From Streptomyces sp. SID4985 (GTDB lineage Bacteria > Actinomycetota > Actinomycetes > Streptomycetales > Streptomycetaceae), in NCBI RefSeq assembly GCF_009863025.1, contig NZ_WWIR01000206.1, positions 1 to 37,545 of the forward strand: a stretch of DNA of 37,545 bases, given 5' to 3'. The notes under the pieces are model-generated. The model was not told the origin of the DNA, ran no database searches, and worked only from the letters and a program-made list of their open reading frames with translations. Below, piece after piece: positions 7,156-15,388 of this stretch. The stretch's first letter is position 1; every line of letters starts with the position of its first letter. Both the position numbers and the translations under genes were made by a program.

Positions 7156-8205
7156 ATGTCCCACGGAACGACTTCCCCCGCTCGGCAGCGCGCTGCCGAG
7201 ATGAGCGGCGACGACAGCGTGATCGAAGGTCCGCTCCACGGCTACCACCACGAGACGTACGTGTTCCCCCTGCCGGGCGGGGACCGGGCGGGGCGGTGGA
7301 AGTGCCGCGAGCCGAGGGAGGGGCTGCTCTGGTTCGACCGGCGCTGCTTCGCCTCGGAGGAGCGGCTGCTGGCGGCCCTCGGCGGCCGGGTGCGGGGCGC
7401 CCCGGAGATCGTGGAGGTCGGCGGGCTGCGGCTGATGCGGTTCGTGGAGGGCCGTACGCTCGGCTCGCTCCACCCCTCCGGCACCCAGGTCCCGGAGCTG
7501 CTCGGCCACCAGATCGTCCGGCTGTTCGGCAGGCTGGCCCGGGTCGACCCCTGGGGCCTGACGGTCGAGCGGCGCTGCCAGGAGCAGGACCGCCCGGCCG
7601 ACGGCGACACCGACGGCTTCCTGGAACGGCTCGTCCACTTCACCGAGCACCAGGTGTACCGGGCCAACCTCGACCGGTTCGGGGAGCTGTTCGCGGAGCT
7701 GGGCCTGGAGGAGGAGTCGTTCACCCACCTCCGCAAGCAGGTCTCGGGCCTGGCCCGCCGTCCCTTCCGGCTGCTCCACGCGGACCTGCACCGGGAGAAC
7801 CTGATCGTCGACCCGGACGGCGTCCTCTGGGTCATCGACTGGGAGCTGGCGATGGTCGGCGACCCCCTCTACGACCTCGCGACCCACCTCCACCTGATGC
7901 GCTACCCGGCCCCGCAGGCGCGGGACATGGCCGAGCGGTGGGCGGCGGTGGCCGAGGCCGTGCGGCCCGGGGCCACGCGCGGCTGGCGGTACGACCTGGA
8001 GCGGCTGCTCGCCTACAAGCGCGCGCAGTCCGTCTTCACCGACGTGATCCGTACGGCCCTCTCGCTGCCGCCCGCCCCGGCCCCCGTGACCGAGGCAGCC
8101 GCCCGGCTCGTCGCCGTCCTGACCGAGGCCGCGGATCCACTGGGCCTCACCCCGCCGGACGTCCCGGCCGTCGCCGAGGCGCTGCGACGGTGGCGGCGCG
8201 GATAG
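7156..8205 (+). CDS. Aminoglycoside-phosphotransferase-fold kinase family protein
   Basis: 349-residue protein of the APH/choline kinase-like fold. The catalytic loop is HADLHRENL with H208, D210 and N215, and the metal-binding Asp is D228 in VIDWELAMVGDP. The N-terminal lobe is less conserved, with the hinge-like LMRFVEGRTLGSL near 93-105. Members phosphorylate small molecules such as antibiotics, choline or homoserine, so the substrate cannot be named. The start at ATG 7156 has weak support, and ATG 7201 (MSGDDSV) is an alternative. It opens a small accessory group after devB and is followed by a HAD gene 15 bp downstream, probably co-transcribed. Confidence 0.82.
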   Translation: MSHGTTSPARQRAAEMSGDDSVIEGPLHGYHHETYVFPLPGGDRAGRWKCREPREGLLWFDRRCFASEERLLAALGGRVRGAPEIVEVGGLRLMRFVEGRTLGSLHPSGTQVPELLGHQIVRLFGRLARVDPWGLTVERRCQEQDRPADGDTDGFLERLVHFTEHQVYRANLDRFGELFAELGLEEESFTHLRKQVSGLARRPFRLLHADLHRENLIVDPDGVLWVIDWELAMVGDPLYDLATHLHLMRYPAPQARDMAERWAAVAEAVRPGATRGWRYDLERLLAYKRAQSVFTDVIRTALSLPPAPAPVTEAAARLVAVLTEAADPLGLTPPDVPAVAEALRRWRRG

Positions 8206-8220
8206 GACATCCTGCGGGAC

Positions 8221-8712
8221 ATGCTGCTCTTCCTCGACATCGACGGCGCCCTCATCCCCTACGGGGCGCCCGACGACGCGTACCCGGTGTACGAGCACGG
8301 GGTGGCCGGGCCGTCCGAGGCGCATCCGCTGCTCTGGCGGGTCGACCCCGCCCTGGGCGCGCGGCTGACGGCGCTGGGCTGCGAGCTGGTGTGGGCCTCC
8401 ACCTGGATGGACGAGGCCAACGAGATCCTCGCCCCCTGGCTGGGCCTCCCCCCGCTGCCGGTCGTCGAGTGGCCGGACGAGGACGAGCCGCCGGGGCTGC
8501 TCCACTGGAAGACACGGCCGCTGGTGGCCTGGGCGGCGGGGCGGCCGTTCGTCTGGGTGGACGACGAACTGACGGAGGCGGACCGCGCGTGGGTCGCCGT
8601 ACATCACCGGGGCCCGGCCCTGCTGCACCGGGTGAACCACGTGTACGGGCTGACGGACGCGGACTTCGGGGCGGTGCGGGGGTGGCTGGGGGACCAGGGA
8701 GTACTCCCGTAG
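8221..8712 (+). CDS. HAD-like domain protein (Swiss Army Knife RNA repair HAD type)
   Basis: 163-residue single-domain protein. Motif I is FLDIDGAL with D6 and D8. Motif II is WASTW (S60/T61), then K97 in HWKTRP and the acidic pair D114/D115 in WVDDELTEAD. This compact form without a cap matches the HAD domain named for Swiss Army Knife RNA repair proteins, which suggests a phosphatase acting on nucleic-acid ends or nucleotides. That role is only family-level inference. It starts 15 bp after the kinase-fold gene on the same strand. Confidence 0.75.
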   Translation: MLLFLDIDGALIPYGAPDDAYPVYEHGVAGPSEAHPLLWRVDPALGARLTALGCELVWASTWMDEANEILAPWLGLPPLPVVEWPDEDEPPGLLHWKTRPLVAWAAGRPFVWVDDELTEADRAWVAVHHRGPALLHRVNHVYGLTDADFGAVRGWLGDQGVLP

Positions 8713-8842
8713 GGGACCGGGGCGATCAGCCGCTCGACCGTGTCCAGCCGCCGCGCGTCGGTGAGATGCCGGAAGCCGAACCGCGCGCGGGCCGTGGACC
8801 AACGTGCCCGTGCCGTACCGCGCGGGGCCCGAACGGCGCGCC

Positions 8843-9451
8843 CTACCGGGGAACCGGCACGCTCCCGCACCAAAACACCGTCTCCGTCAGCAGTTCCGGC
8901 GTGACGGCGACACCGGTCAGGTGCTGCGCCAGGGCGAAGGCGGCGGCGGAGGAGACGTCGGGGTCGGGGCTGTCATCGCCGAAGTGGAACCCCATGGGGC
9001 CCATGGCGGGGAGGAGTTCGTCGGGTGTGCTGCCCACGCGCTCCTCGGGGAACATGGGCTCGAATCCGACCCGGACCACGCCGTCCTCGGCCCAGAGGAA
9101 GTAGTCGAGGCCGTTGATGTTGACGAAGTGCGACACCCAGGCCGTACCGGCGGAGGCGGGCCGCGCCACGTCCTCGGTGACGCCCACGTACCCGTTGGGC
9201 TCGATCAGCAGCGTCCAGTCGCCGACGGTGGTCATGGCGACGAACTGGCGTGCGCCGTCCGGCCGGTCGAGCAACGCGAAGGCCGCCTCGACGGCGGCAT
9301 CGACGCCCGTCAGCGCGGATTCCTCGCGGCCGTCGAGCCGCCGGAGCACCTCGGCGGGCGGGAGGCCGCGCACGAGCGTGACGCAGTAGGCCTCCGCCAG
9401 TTCGGGCAGGCGGTCCTCGAACCAGGCGTAATCGGCGGCGCTCACTGTCAT
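8843..9451 (-). CDS. DUF6461-like protein
   Basis: 202-residue cytosolic protein without signal or membrane segments. The N-terminus MTVSAADYAWFEDRLPELAEAYCVTLVRG and the internal VGDWTLLIEPNGYVGVTEDVA and FVNINGLDYFLWAEDGVVRVGFEPMFPEERVGSTPDEL are typical of the DUF6461 proteins that are abundant in Streptomyces. Function is unknown. The start at ATG 9451 matches the family N-terminus, although a GTG seven codons upstream is also in frame. It diverges from the gene at 9539. Confidence 0.75.
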   Translation of the reverse strand: MTVSAADYAWFEDRLPELAEAYCVTLVRGLPPAEVLRRLDGREESALTGVDAAVEAAFALLDRPDGARQFVAMTTVGDWTLLIEPNGYVGVTEDVARPASAGTAWVSHFVNINGLDYFLWAEDGVVRVGFEPMFPEERVGSTPDELLPAMGPMGFHFGDDSPDPDVSSAAAFALAQHLTGVAVTPELLTETVFWCGSVPVPR

Positions 9452-9538
9452 GACGGTGATCGTGCCCCATGCCACCGACAACGGGGTCCGGGCGGCGGGC
9501 GGTACCGTCGGCGGGCCGATCCGTGTCGAGGAGCCGTC

Positions 9539-10093
9539 GTGATCACCGAGTACCAGCAGAAGCTGCGCGAGCGCCTTCTCGCCGCCCCCGTCGTGCCCGC
9601 CCCCGCGCCCTGGCGGCCGGTGCTGGACCGGCGCACCCCCATCGGCGGCCTGCTCGGCATCGGCTTCGCCGTGCACCCCGACAGCGGCCGGGACCTCGTC
9701 ATGGTGGTGTCCGTGGACGGCCACGGCCTCTTCGACGCGGTCACCGGCGAGAAGATCGCCCGCGACCGCGATCCCGACGCCCCGGACGACCTCACCCACC
9801 CCGGCCTCGGCCCCGTCGCGGGTCAACCGGTGTCCATCGCCGGTCTGTTCGGCGGCGGCCTGCACAGCGGCTCCGGCGACGGCTGGACCGTGACCGCGGT
9901 CAGCCCCGACTGGCCCCACGACCGCGTCATCCTCTCCACCGCCGACGGCTTCCACCAGGGCGAGCCCGGCACCACCTGGTGGCACATCCTCCACTCCACC
10001 TACGCCGAACTCCGCGCCGTCGGCTTCTCCCCTTCCGGCCGCACACTCGCGGTGGCGACGAGCGCGGACCTGACGCTGTGGACGAGGGAGTAG
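9539..10093 (+). CDS. Hypothetical protein with WD40-like C-terminal strand motif
   Basis: 184-residue protein I do not recognise. The start is GTG 9539, with GAGGAG at 9528-9533 as a well-placed ribosome binding site. The C-terminus (LRAVGFSPSGRTLAVATSADLTLWTRE) looks like a single WD40/beta-propeller blade, and an earlier stretch (VVSVDGHGLFDAVTGEKIARDRDPD) fits another blade. A short propeller-like or beta-rich fold is plausible. No signal peptide. It diverges from the DUF6461-like gene. Confidence 0.7.
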   Translation: MITEYQQKLRERLLAAPVVPAPAPWRPVLDRRTPIGGLLGIGFAVHPDSGRDLVMVVSVDGHGLFDAVTGEKIARDRDPDAPDDLTHPGLGPVAGQPVSIAGLFGGGLHSGSGDGWTVTAVSPDWPHDRVILSTADGFHQGEPGTTWWHILHSTYAELRAVGFSPSGRTLAVATSADLTLWTRE

Positions 10094-10138
10094 CGGGCTC
10101 AAGTCCCTTGTAGGCCAGTCTGGTTACGGTCCTTCCTC

Positions 10139-10470
10139 ATGGCCGACGAATGCTTCACACGCCCTCGACTCGCCGCGATCCACGACGCCCTCGATCCCGA
10201 CCGGAGCGATCTCGACGCGTACGTGCGGATGGCGGAGGAGTTCGGGGCGCGCCGGGTGCTGGACGTCGGCTGCGGTACGGGGGTGTTCGCGTTGTTGCTG
10301 GCGCAGCGGGGCGTGGAGGTGACCGGTGGACGTACGTCTTCGCGGCGGACGGCGCCGTACTGACTTCGGACTCCACCCTCCGCTTCCGCGAGCGGGCAGA
10401 GGTGGCGGCGGACCTGTCGGCGTGCGGATACGTCCTGGAGGATGCCCGAGGGCCACGCGGGACCGGATGA
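10139..10470 (+). pseudogene. Class I SAM-dependent methyltransferase remnant
   Basis: The first frame (10139 to about 10324) gives an intact N-terminus: MADECFTRPRLAAIHDAL, then RVLDVGCGTGVFALLLA, the SAM-binding motif I. Near 10324 it jumps out of frame. A second frame then gives WTYVFAADGAVLTSDSTLRFRERAEVAADL, the C-terminal part of the same methyltransferase family. The central portion, including motifs II-IV, is missing, and the end also drifts (GYVLEDARGPRGTG then stop) where the family has a further ~15 residues. This is an internal deletion plus frame loss, so the gene is dead. Family members are about 240-250 residues, so I estimate roughly 0.4 kb lost. Confidence 0.75.
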
Positions 10471-10626
10471 TCCCGGGATCGTCATGCGCGGGCAACCGGT
10501 CGGGCCGGTCCTCCGGTCGCGTCCGTTGTTCATGGTGCCGCGCGACGGCGCGTACACCGAATGGGACTCGATGCCCTCCGAGGAGCACCGCCCCGACGGC
10601 GACACGCACACTCCTGCTAGCGGATG

Positions 10627-10644
10627 CTTGCAATAGTTAGCAAG
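10627..10644. promoter_or_regulatory. Inverted repeat CTTGC-N8-GCAAG upstream of the XRE regulator
   Basis: CTTGC (10627-10631) and GCAAG (10640-10644) flank AATAGTTA. The site is 20 bp before the ATG of the XRE-family gene and overlaps where its promoter should be. Probable autoregulatory operator (inference). Confidence 0.5.
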
Positions 10645-10663
10645 GGTGAGGCATGGTGGAGGC

Positions 10664-11167
10664 ATGGCATCGCTCAACGTCGGCAATCTCGGTGAGTATC
10701 TGCGCGAGCAGCGGCGCAACGCACAGCTGTCGCTGCGGCAGCTCGCCGATGCCGCCGGGGTGTCCAATCCGTACCTGAGCCAGATCGAGCGCGGGCTGCG
10801 CAAGCCGAGCGCGGAGGTGTTGCAGCAGGTCGCCAAGGCCCTGCGCATCTCCGCCGAGACGCTGTACGTCCGCGCCGGAATCCTCGACGCCGAACGGGAC
10901 CGGGACGAGGTCGAGACGCGCGCCGTCCTCCTCGCCGATCCCTCGCTGAACGAGCGGCAGAAGCAGGTGCTGCTCCAGATCTACGAGTCCTTCCGCAAGG
11001 AGAACGGATTCGGGGTCGGCGTATCGGAGCGGGAGACAGGGGCAGAGGGGGAGGAGCGGCCCGGCAGCGCCGAGGACGACGACGGCGACACCAGCGACAC
11101 CACCGCACGCGGCACCCGCACGGCCGGCGGCAGTGATGCCGGTCCGCGGCGGACGGCCGGACAGTAG
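10664..11167 (+). CDS. XRE-family transcriptional regulator (Rv0474-like)
   Basis: 167-residue DNA-binding protein. Residues 10-66 are a Cro/C1-type helix-turn-helix (LREQRRNAQLSLRQLADAAGVSNPYLSQIERGLRKPSAEVLQQVAKAL, cut here into the recognition part around 26-48). A helical segment follows to about 110, then a Gly/Glu/Asp/Thr-rich tail that looks disordered. It precedes an HBHA-like gene and a DUF2516 gene, the same order as Rv0474-Rv0475-Rv0476 in M. tuberculosis, so I take it as the Rv0474 counterpart. The start at ATG 10664 gives MASLNVGNLGEYL. GTG 10646 is in frame and possible, as the GGAGG at 10658-10662 is too close to the ATG. Confidence 0.85.
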   Translation: MASLNVGNLGEYLREQRRNAQLSLRQLADAAGVSNPYLSQIERGLRKPSAEVLQQVAKALRISAETLYVRAGILDAERDRDEVETRAVLLADPSLNERQKQVLLQIYESFRKENGFGVGVSERETGAEGEERPGSAEDDDGDTSDTTARGTRTAGGSDAGPRRTAGQ

Positions 11168-11248
11168 CCGGACCAGGGCTTCGGTCGCCGCACGCGGACC
11201 AACAACAACCTCAGCCGAACGCGAATCGAATCCGGGAGGACCATCACC

Positions 11249-11866
11249 ATGGCCATCACCGACGACCTGCGCAAGACCTTCAGCGACCCGACTCCGCTCT
11301 ACTTCGCCGCCGGAACCGCCGATCTCGCTCTGCAGCAGGCCAAGAAGGTGCCCGCACTGGTCGAGCAGCTCCGCGCCGAGGCCCCGGCGAAGATCGACAA
11401 GGTGCGCGCCACCGACCCCAAGGAGGTCCAGGCGAAGGCCACCGCGCGCGCCAAGGAGGCGCAGGAGGGCCTGCAGACCCGGCTCAACCAGCTCATCGGC
11501 ACCCTCGACGTGGACATCAAGAAGCTCGGCGAGTCCGCCCAGGACCTCGCCCTGCGCGGTGTCGGCGTCGCCGCCGAGTACGCCGTCAAGGCCCGCGAGA
11601 CCTACGAGAAGGTCGCCGAGCACGGCGAGCAGGCCGTGAAGACCTGGCGCGGCGACGCGGCCGAGGAGATCGAGGACTTCGCCATCGCCGTCGAGGGAGC
11701 GCCCGAGCCCGGCCCCGCCGCGACCCCGCTCACGGCGCAGCCCACGCCGGTCACCACCCCCGAGTCGGCCGCCGCCGCGAAGAAGCCGGTCGCCCCGAAG
11801 AAGTCCCCGGCGGCCGCCCGCAAGACGCCGCCGACCGCGAAGAAGACCACGCCGCCGGCCAAGTGA
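11249..11866 (+). CDS. HBHA-like coiled-coil protein with Lys/Pro/Ala-rich tail
   Basis: 205-residue protein related to mycobacterial heparin-binding haemagglutinin. A short N-terminal segment (DLRKTFSDPTPLYFAAGTADLALQQAKKVP) is followed by a long, heptad-rich helix (about 30-150) rich in A, E, K and Q. The tail from about 160 is built of P, A, K and T (KKPVAPKKSPAAARKTPPTAKK), as in HBHA, where the lysines bind sulfated sugars. In a soil organism the role is more likely at the cell surface or in membrane/lipid organisation than host adhesion (inference). There is no signal peptide, as in HBHA. GGAGG at 11236-11240 is the ribosome binding site. Confidence 0.85.
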   Translation: MAITDDLRKTFSDPTPLYFAAGTADLALQQAKKVPALVEQLRAEAPAKIDKVRATDPKEVQAKATARAKEAQEGLQTRLNQLIGTLDVDIKKLGESAQDLALRGVGVAAEYAVKARETYEKVAEHGEQAVKTWRGDAAEEIEDFAIAVEGAPEPGPAATPLTAQPTPVTTPESAAAAKKPVAPKKSPAAARKTPPTAKKTTPPAK

Positions 11867-11883
11867 CACCGCCGGACACCGCG

Positions 11884-11924
11884 TGAGAACGGGCCGGGCA
11901 CCTTCGGGGTGTCCGGCCCGTTCT
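11884..11924 (+). terminator. Strong hairpin after the HBHA-like gene
   Basis: A 17-bp stem with one G-U pair (arms 11884-11900 and 11908-11924) starts GAGAACGGGCC and closes GGCCCGTTCTC around a CTTCGGG loop. It lies 18 bp after the HBHA-like stop. It lacks a T-run but is typical of actinobacterial hairpin terminators. Confidence 0.75.
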
Positions 11925-11970
11925 CTGGGTACGGTGGCTTTACCGACGATTCGAACCGGGTGGTGGCATT

Positions 11971-12321
11971 GTGCTGATGACGGCGTTCGGCGACGTGATG
12001 TGGCTGATCTACACCGCCATGCTCGTCCTGGCCGTGGTGGCCTTCGCCCTGGCACTGGTGTTCCGCGAGGACGCCTACCGCGCGGCCGACAAGCAGAACA
12101 AGGGCTTCTGGCTGATCATCCTGGGCGTCGCCGTCGCGGTGAACCTGCTCGTCCCGATGCTGTTCCTGCAGCTCGCGGGCCTGGTCGCCACGATCGTCTT
12201 CTTCGTGGACGTCCGCCCCGCCCTCACCCGCGTCTCCGGCGGCCGCGTCTGGAGCCGGAACCGCCGCCGCGGCGGCGGCAACAGCGACGGCCCGTACGGC
12301 CCGTACAACGGCGGCCGTTGA
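11971..12321 (+). CDS. DUF2516 family membrane protein
   Basis: 116-residue inner-membrane protein. Two or three hydrophobic spans are visible: about 5-30 (VMWLIYTAMLVLAVVAFALAL), 46-63 (FWLIILGVAVAVNLLVPML) and 66-79 (QLAGLVATIVFFVDV). The short charged loop FREDAYRAADKQNKGFW between the first two is characteristic of DUF2516. The tail is basic then Gly-rich. It is the counterpart of M. tuberculosis Rv0476, which also follows the HBHA gene. Function unknown. The start codon may be the TTG/GTG a few codons before ATG 11977 (MTAFGDVMW), which is the alternative start. Confidence 0.82.
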   Translation: MLMTAFGDVMWLIYTAMLVLAVVAFALALVFREDAYRAADKQNKGFWLIILGVAVAVNLLVPMLFLQLAGLVATIVFFVDVRPALTRVSGGRVWSRNRRRGGGNSDGPYGPYNGGR

Positions 12322-12349
12322 CCGCAGGCAGCGCGCCCCGGCGGCAGCG

Positions 12350-13657
12350 TTACCGCTGCCGCTCCAGCAACACCACCGCCACGTCGTCGGTGAGGTCGCC
12401 CCCGTTGAGGTTCCGTGCCTCGTTGACGGCCGCGCGCAGCAGTTCCTCGCCGCGCAGGCCCTCGCAGAGCTGGCGGTGGATCATCGCCGTCATGCCGTCC
12501 TGGCCGAGGCGGTCGCCGTCGGTGCCGACGCGGCCCTCGATCAGGCCGTCCGTGTAGAGCATCAGGCTCCACTCGGCACCCAGCTCGACCTGCATCCGGG
12601 GCCAGCGGGCGCCGGGCAGCAGGCCGAGGGCGGGGCCGTTGTTCTCGTACGGCAGCAGGCGCGGCACGGGGGCGGTGCCGCCGGGGCGTACCAGCAGCGG
12701 GGAGGGGTGGCCGGCCAGGCACAGGCCCGCGCGGCGGCCGTCCGGGGCGATGTCCACCGTGCAGAGGGTCGCGAAGATCTCCTCGTGGGCGCGCTCGTGG
12801 ATCAGTACCTCCTGGAGGGTGTCCAGGAGCTGGTCCCCGCACAGCCCGGCCAGGGTCAGCGCCCGCCAGGCGATGCGCAGCTCCACGCCGAGCGCGGCCT
12901 CGTCCGGGCCGTGGCCGCAGACGTCGCCGATCATGGCGTGCACGGTGCCGTCGGGGGTGCGCACCGCGTCGTAGAAGTCGCCGCCGAGCAGCGCGCGGGA
13001 GCGGCCGGGGCGGTAGCGCGCGGCGAAGCGCAGCCCGGAGCCCTCAAGGAGCGGGGTCGGCAGCAGGCCGCGCTCCAGGCGCCGGTTCTCCTGCGCGCGC
13101 AGCCTGCCCTCGGCCAGGCGCCGCTCGGCGGTGTCGGAGCGCTTGCGCTCGACGGCGTAGCGGATGGCGCGGTTGAGCAGCCGGCTGTCCAGCTCGTCGC
13201 GGAAGAGATAGTCCTGGGCGCCCACGCGTACGGCCTCGGCGCCGCGCTCGGCGTCGCCGGAGGCGGTCAGCGCGATCACCGCCTGCCGGGGGGCCAGCTC
13301 AAGGACCTGGCGCAGTACGGCCAGCTCGTCGGGGTCCTCCGGACGGCCCGCGGCGGGCAGCGCGAGGTCCAGCAGGATGCAGTGCACGTCGTCGGTGAGC
13401 AGCCGCTCCGCCTCGGTGAGGTTGCGGGCGGTGCGGACGCGGATGGGCTTGCCGGAGGAGTCCAGCAGCTCGGGCACGATCGGCCCCGCCGGGTCGTCCT
13501 CGATCAGCAGCAGGGTGAGCGGTGCGGCGGTGGCGCCATGGGGCGTGGTGTCGCGGCCGGCCTCCTGTTCGAGGGGGCCGCCGAACACGGTGGCGGCCCG
13601 CGCCTGACCACTTTCCACGGCCGGGATCGCCCTCTGCCGCGGTATGGGTACGGGCAT
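12350..13657 (-). CDS. Response-regulator receiver fused to SpoIIE-type PP2C phosphatase
   Basis: 435-residue signalling protein. An N-terminal receiver domain (about 47-165) has the acidic pair E53/D54/D55, phospho-acceptor D97 in LLDLALP, and a T131 switch residue. The usual Lys after the fifth strand is R153 (DYLFRDEL). A coiled-coil linker (165-200, RYAVERKRSDTAERRLAEGRLRAQENRRLERGLLP) leads to a PP2C/SpoIIE Ser/Thr phosphatase: GGDFYD with D227, GDVCGHG with D245, and the terminal DLTDDVAVVLLER. The family dephosphorylates anti-anti-sigma factors, so the likely target is an STAS protein encoded elsewhere. No RsbW- or STAS-type gene is nearby. ATG 13657 is preceded by AAGGAA. A TATGGT (13729-13724) may be the -10 box. 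Confidence 0.88.
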   Translation of the reverse strand: MPVPIPRQRAIPAVESGQARAATVFGGPLEQEAGRDTTPHGATAAPLTLLLIEDDPAGPIVPELLDSSGKPIRVRTARNLTEAERLLTDDVHCILLDLALPAAGRPEDPDELAVLRQVLELAPRQAVIALTASGDAERGAEAVRVGAQDYLFRDELDSRLLNRAIRYAVERKRSDTAERRLAEGRLRAQENRRLERGLLPTPLLEGSGLRFAARYRPGRSRALLGGDFYDAVRTPDGTVHAMIGDVCGHGPDEAALGVELRIAWRALTLAGLCGDQLLDTLQEVLIHERAHEEIFATLCTVDIAPDGRRAGLCLAGHPSPLLVRPGGTAPVPRLLPYENNGPALGLLPGARWPRMQVELGAEWSLMLYTDGLIEGRVGTDGDRLGQDGMTAMIHRQLCEGLRGEELLRAAVNEARNLNGGDLTDDVAVVLLERQR

Positions 13658-13999
13658 CTTCCTGGGTTCCTTCGCTCCCCCCGAGGGTGGTGGTGTCGAG
13701 GGGTCTCGATCCACCGTCGGGTGACCATAGCGGTTGCGGCGGTTCCGGCGGAATGGTGTGAGCCGCGTCGCTCGGGGGCGAGGGGCCGCCATGTGCCGTG
13801 CCGCGCAAGGGGGTTCGGGGTGTGCGGGGCCGTGCCGGGATGACGAAGCTCACTCGGTGGACGGGGGGCGGGTGGAGTCGGTCACATGGGTGCGGGGGTG
13901 CCCGGTGTGACGCGGGTCACTCATGTGGACGTACGGCGGCGCGGGCGTGCGGCGACGCGGGTTACGGGCGCGGGTGAGCGGCGACACCCGGAACCCCGG
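13658..13999. other. 342-bp intergenic region, no gene found
   Basis: It lies between the stop of the NlpC/P60 gene and the start of the phosphatase gene, both on the minus strand. A possible minus-strand -10 box TATGGT is at 13724-13729. A small inverted repeat GTGAC-N4-GTCAC is at 13907-13920. Short frames in all six readings show no family features. Confidence 0.6.
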
Positions 14000-15124
14000 T
14001 CACGCGTGCGGTCGTACGACGCCCAGGATCGGCATCGTCCCCGCCCCGGTCACCGTCACCGTGCGGCCGGGGCGCGGCGCGTGGATGATCTTGCCGTCAC
14101 CGGCGTACATCGCGACGTGGGTGGCGTCGCCGAAGTAGATGATCAGGTCCCCGGGGCGCATGTCCTTCACTGCCACGTGGGGGAGCTGGCGCCACTGCTC
14201 CTGCGAGGTGCGCGGGATCGGGTGGCCCGCCGCGGCCCATGCCTGGGAGGTGAGCCCGGAGCAGTCGAAGGAGTCGGGGCCCTCGGCGCCCCACACGTAC
14301 GGCTTGCCGAGCTGGGCGGTGGCGAACGCGACCGCCTTCTTGCCCTCGGCGGATGCCTTGTCGCTGATGCCGTCGAGGACGCCGCTGTCCAGCCAGGCGG
14401 TCTGCGCCGCGCGGGCGGCCTGCCGCTCCAGCTCGGCCAGCCGCTCCTTCTCCTTCTTCTCCAGCCGGGACTCGAGGAGTTCGGCGTCCGCGATCCGCTT
14501 CTCGATCTTCTTCTTCGCCGCGTCCTTGGCCGCGCGGTCGGCCTCCAGCTTCTTCATGCGGGCGGCGGCGTCGTCCGCGTACCCCCGCAACTCGTCCTGG
14601 GTGCGCGCCGTTTCGGTGAGCAGCTTCCGGGTCGCCCGCTCGCCGTTGAGGATCGTCGCCGCCGAGTCCGCGAACCGCTGCGGGTCGTCGGTGAGCAGGA
14701 ACCGCGCCATGGGCGGCAGCCCGCCGTCGCGGTACTGGGCCCGCGCGGTCGCGCCCGCCTGGTCCTTGAGCCGCTGCAGCTTCCGCTTGCCCTCCGCGAT
14801 CCGCTCGTTGAGGTCGTCGAGCTCGGCGGACTGCTTCTCGGCCTTCTCCTCCGCCGCGTTGTAGGCGTCGGTGGCGACGGCGGCGTCGTGGTAGAGCCGG
14901 TCGAGCTGCTCGCGGATCTTCTCCAGATCCTTGTCGGGGGTGGGCGCGGGGGCGGGCGTCGTACCCGGTGCCGGGCTGCCTGTGGGTGCGGGCGAGCCGG
15001 AGGCGGTCGCCACGGACGGTTCGGGCGGCACCGACGCGAACGCCGTACCGGCACCCGCCAGCACGGTCACCGCACACACCACGGTCACGGCGGCGGCGAG
15101 CAGGCCGCGCTTGCCCGAACCCAT
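14000..15124 (-). CDS. Secreted NlpC/P60 peptidoglycan endopeptidase
   Basis: 374-residue exported cell-wall hydrolase that should cut D-Glu-meso-/LL-Dap type peptide bonds in the stem peptide. The signal peptide is MGSGKRGLLAAAVTVV with a likely cut after AFA (about 30). A Pro/Thr/Ala-rich stretch (40-64) precedes a long coiled coil (65-235), like the RipA/Rpf-associated hydrolases. The C-terminal NlpC/P60 domain has the catalytic Cys288 (DSFDCSGLT), H336 (ATHVAMY) and H348 (IIHAP). ATG 15124 has GGGGGA just upstream. TTG 15136 is in frame but would break the signal peptide pattern. I looked for a ydaO c-di-AMP riboswitch in the 260 bp upstream and did not see one. Confidence 0.93.
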   Translation of the reverse strand: MGSGKRGLLAAAVTVVCAVTVLAGAGTAFASVPPEPSVATASGSPAPTGSPAPGTTPAPAPTPDKDLEKIREQLDRLYHDAAVATDAYNAAEEKAEKQSAELDDLNERIAEGKRKLQRLKDQAGATARAQYRDGGLPPMARFLLTDDPQRFADSAATILNGERATRKLLTETARTQDELRGYADDAAARMKKLEADRAAKDAAKKKIEKRIADAELLESRLEKKEKERLAELERQAARAAQTAWLDSGVLDGISDKASAEGKKAVAFATAQLGKPYVWGAEGPDSFDCSGLTSQAWAAAGHPIPRTSQEQWRQLPHVAVKDMRPGDLIIYFGDATHVAMYAGDGKIIHAPRPGRTVTVTGAGTMPILGVVRPHA

Positions 15125-15388
15125 ACATTCCCCCAAGCTGATTTACCGTCAGTAATGTGTGCTGCCCGAGGGATCGTGTCACGAATGGGCTCGAAGTGAC
15201 AGAGGTGGTACGAAGTCGCACTCCCTGTTGCCTCTTTCGGACCTTTGCGACTCCCGCCCCTCCCGTACTTCCCCCGGCACGGGCGGTTGACGACGATCTT
15301 CCGCCGGTGTGACGTACGACGCGTGGAGATCGTTCCCCTGCGATTCCGGGGGGAGCCGACGGCTCAGTGTGGGCGGGGAGTCGACGAC

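Noticed and set aside
6763..8802. 679-codon minus-strand frame opposite devB, the kinase-fold gene and the HAD gene
   Set aside because: Rich in Arg, Gly and Pro without motifs, while the plus strand has three genes with catalytic motifs.
15125..15388. Possible ydaO-type c-di-AMP riboswitch before the NlpC/P60 gene
   Set aside because: Many Streptomyces cell-wall hydrolases carry one, but I see none of its conserved stretches in this 264-bp leader.
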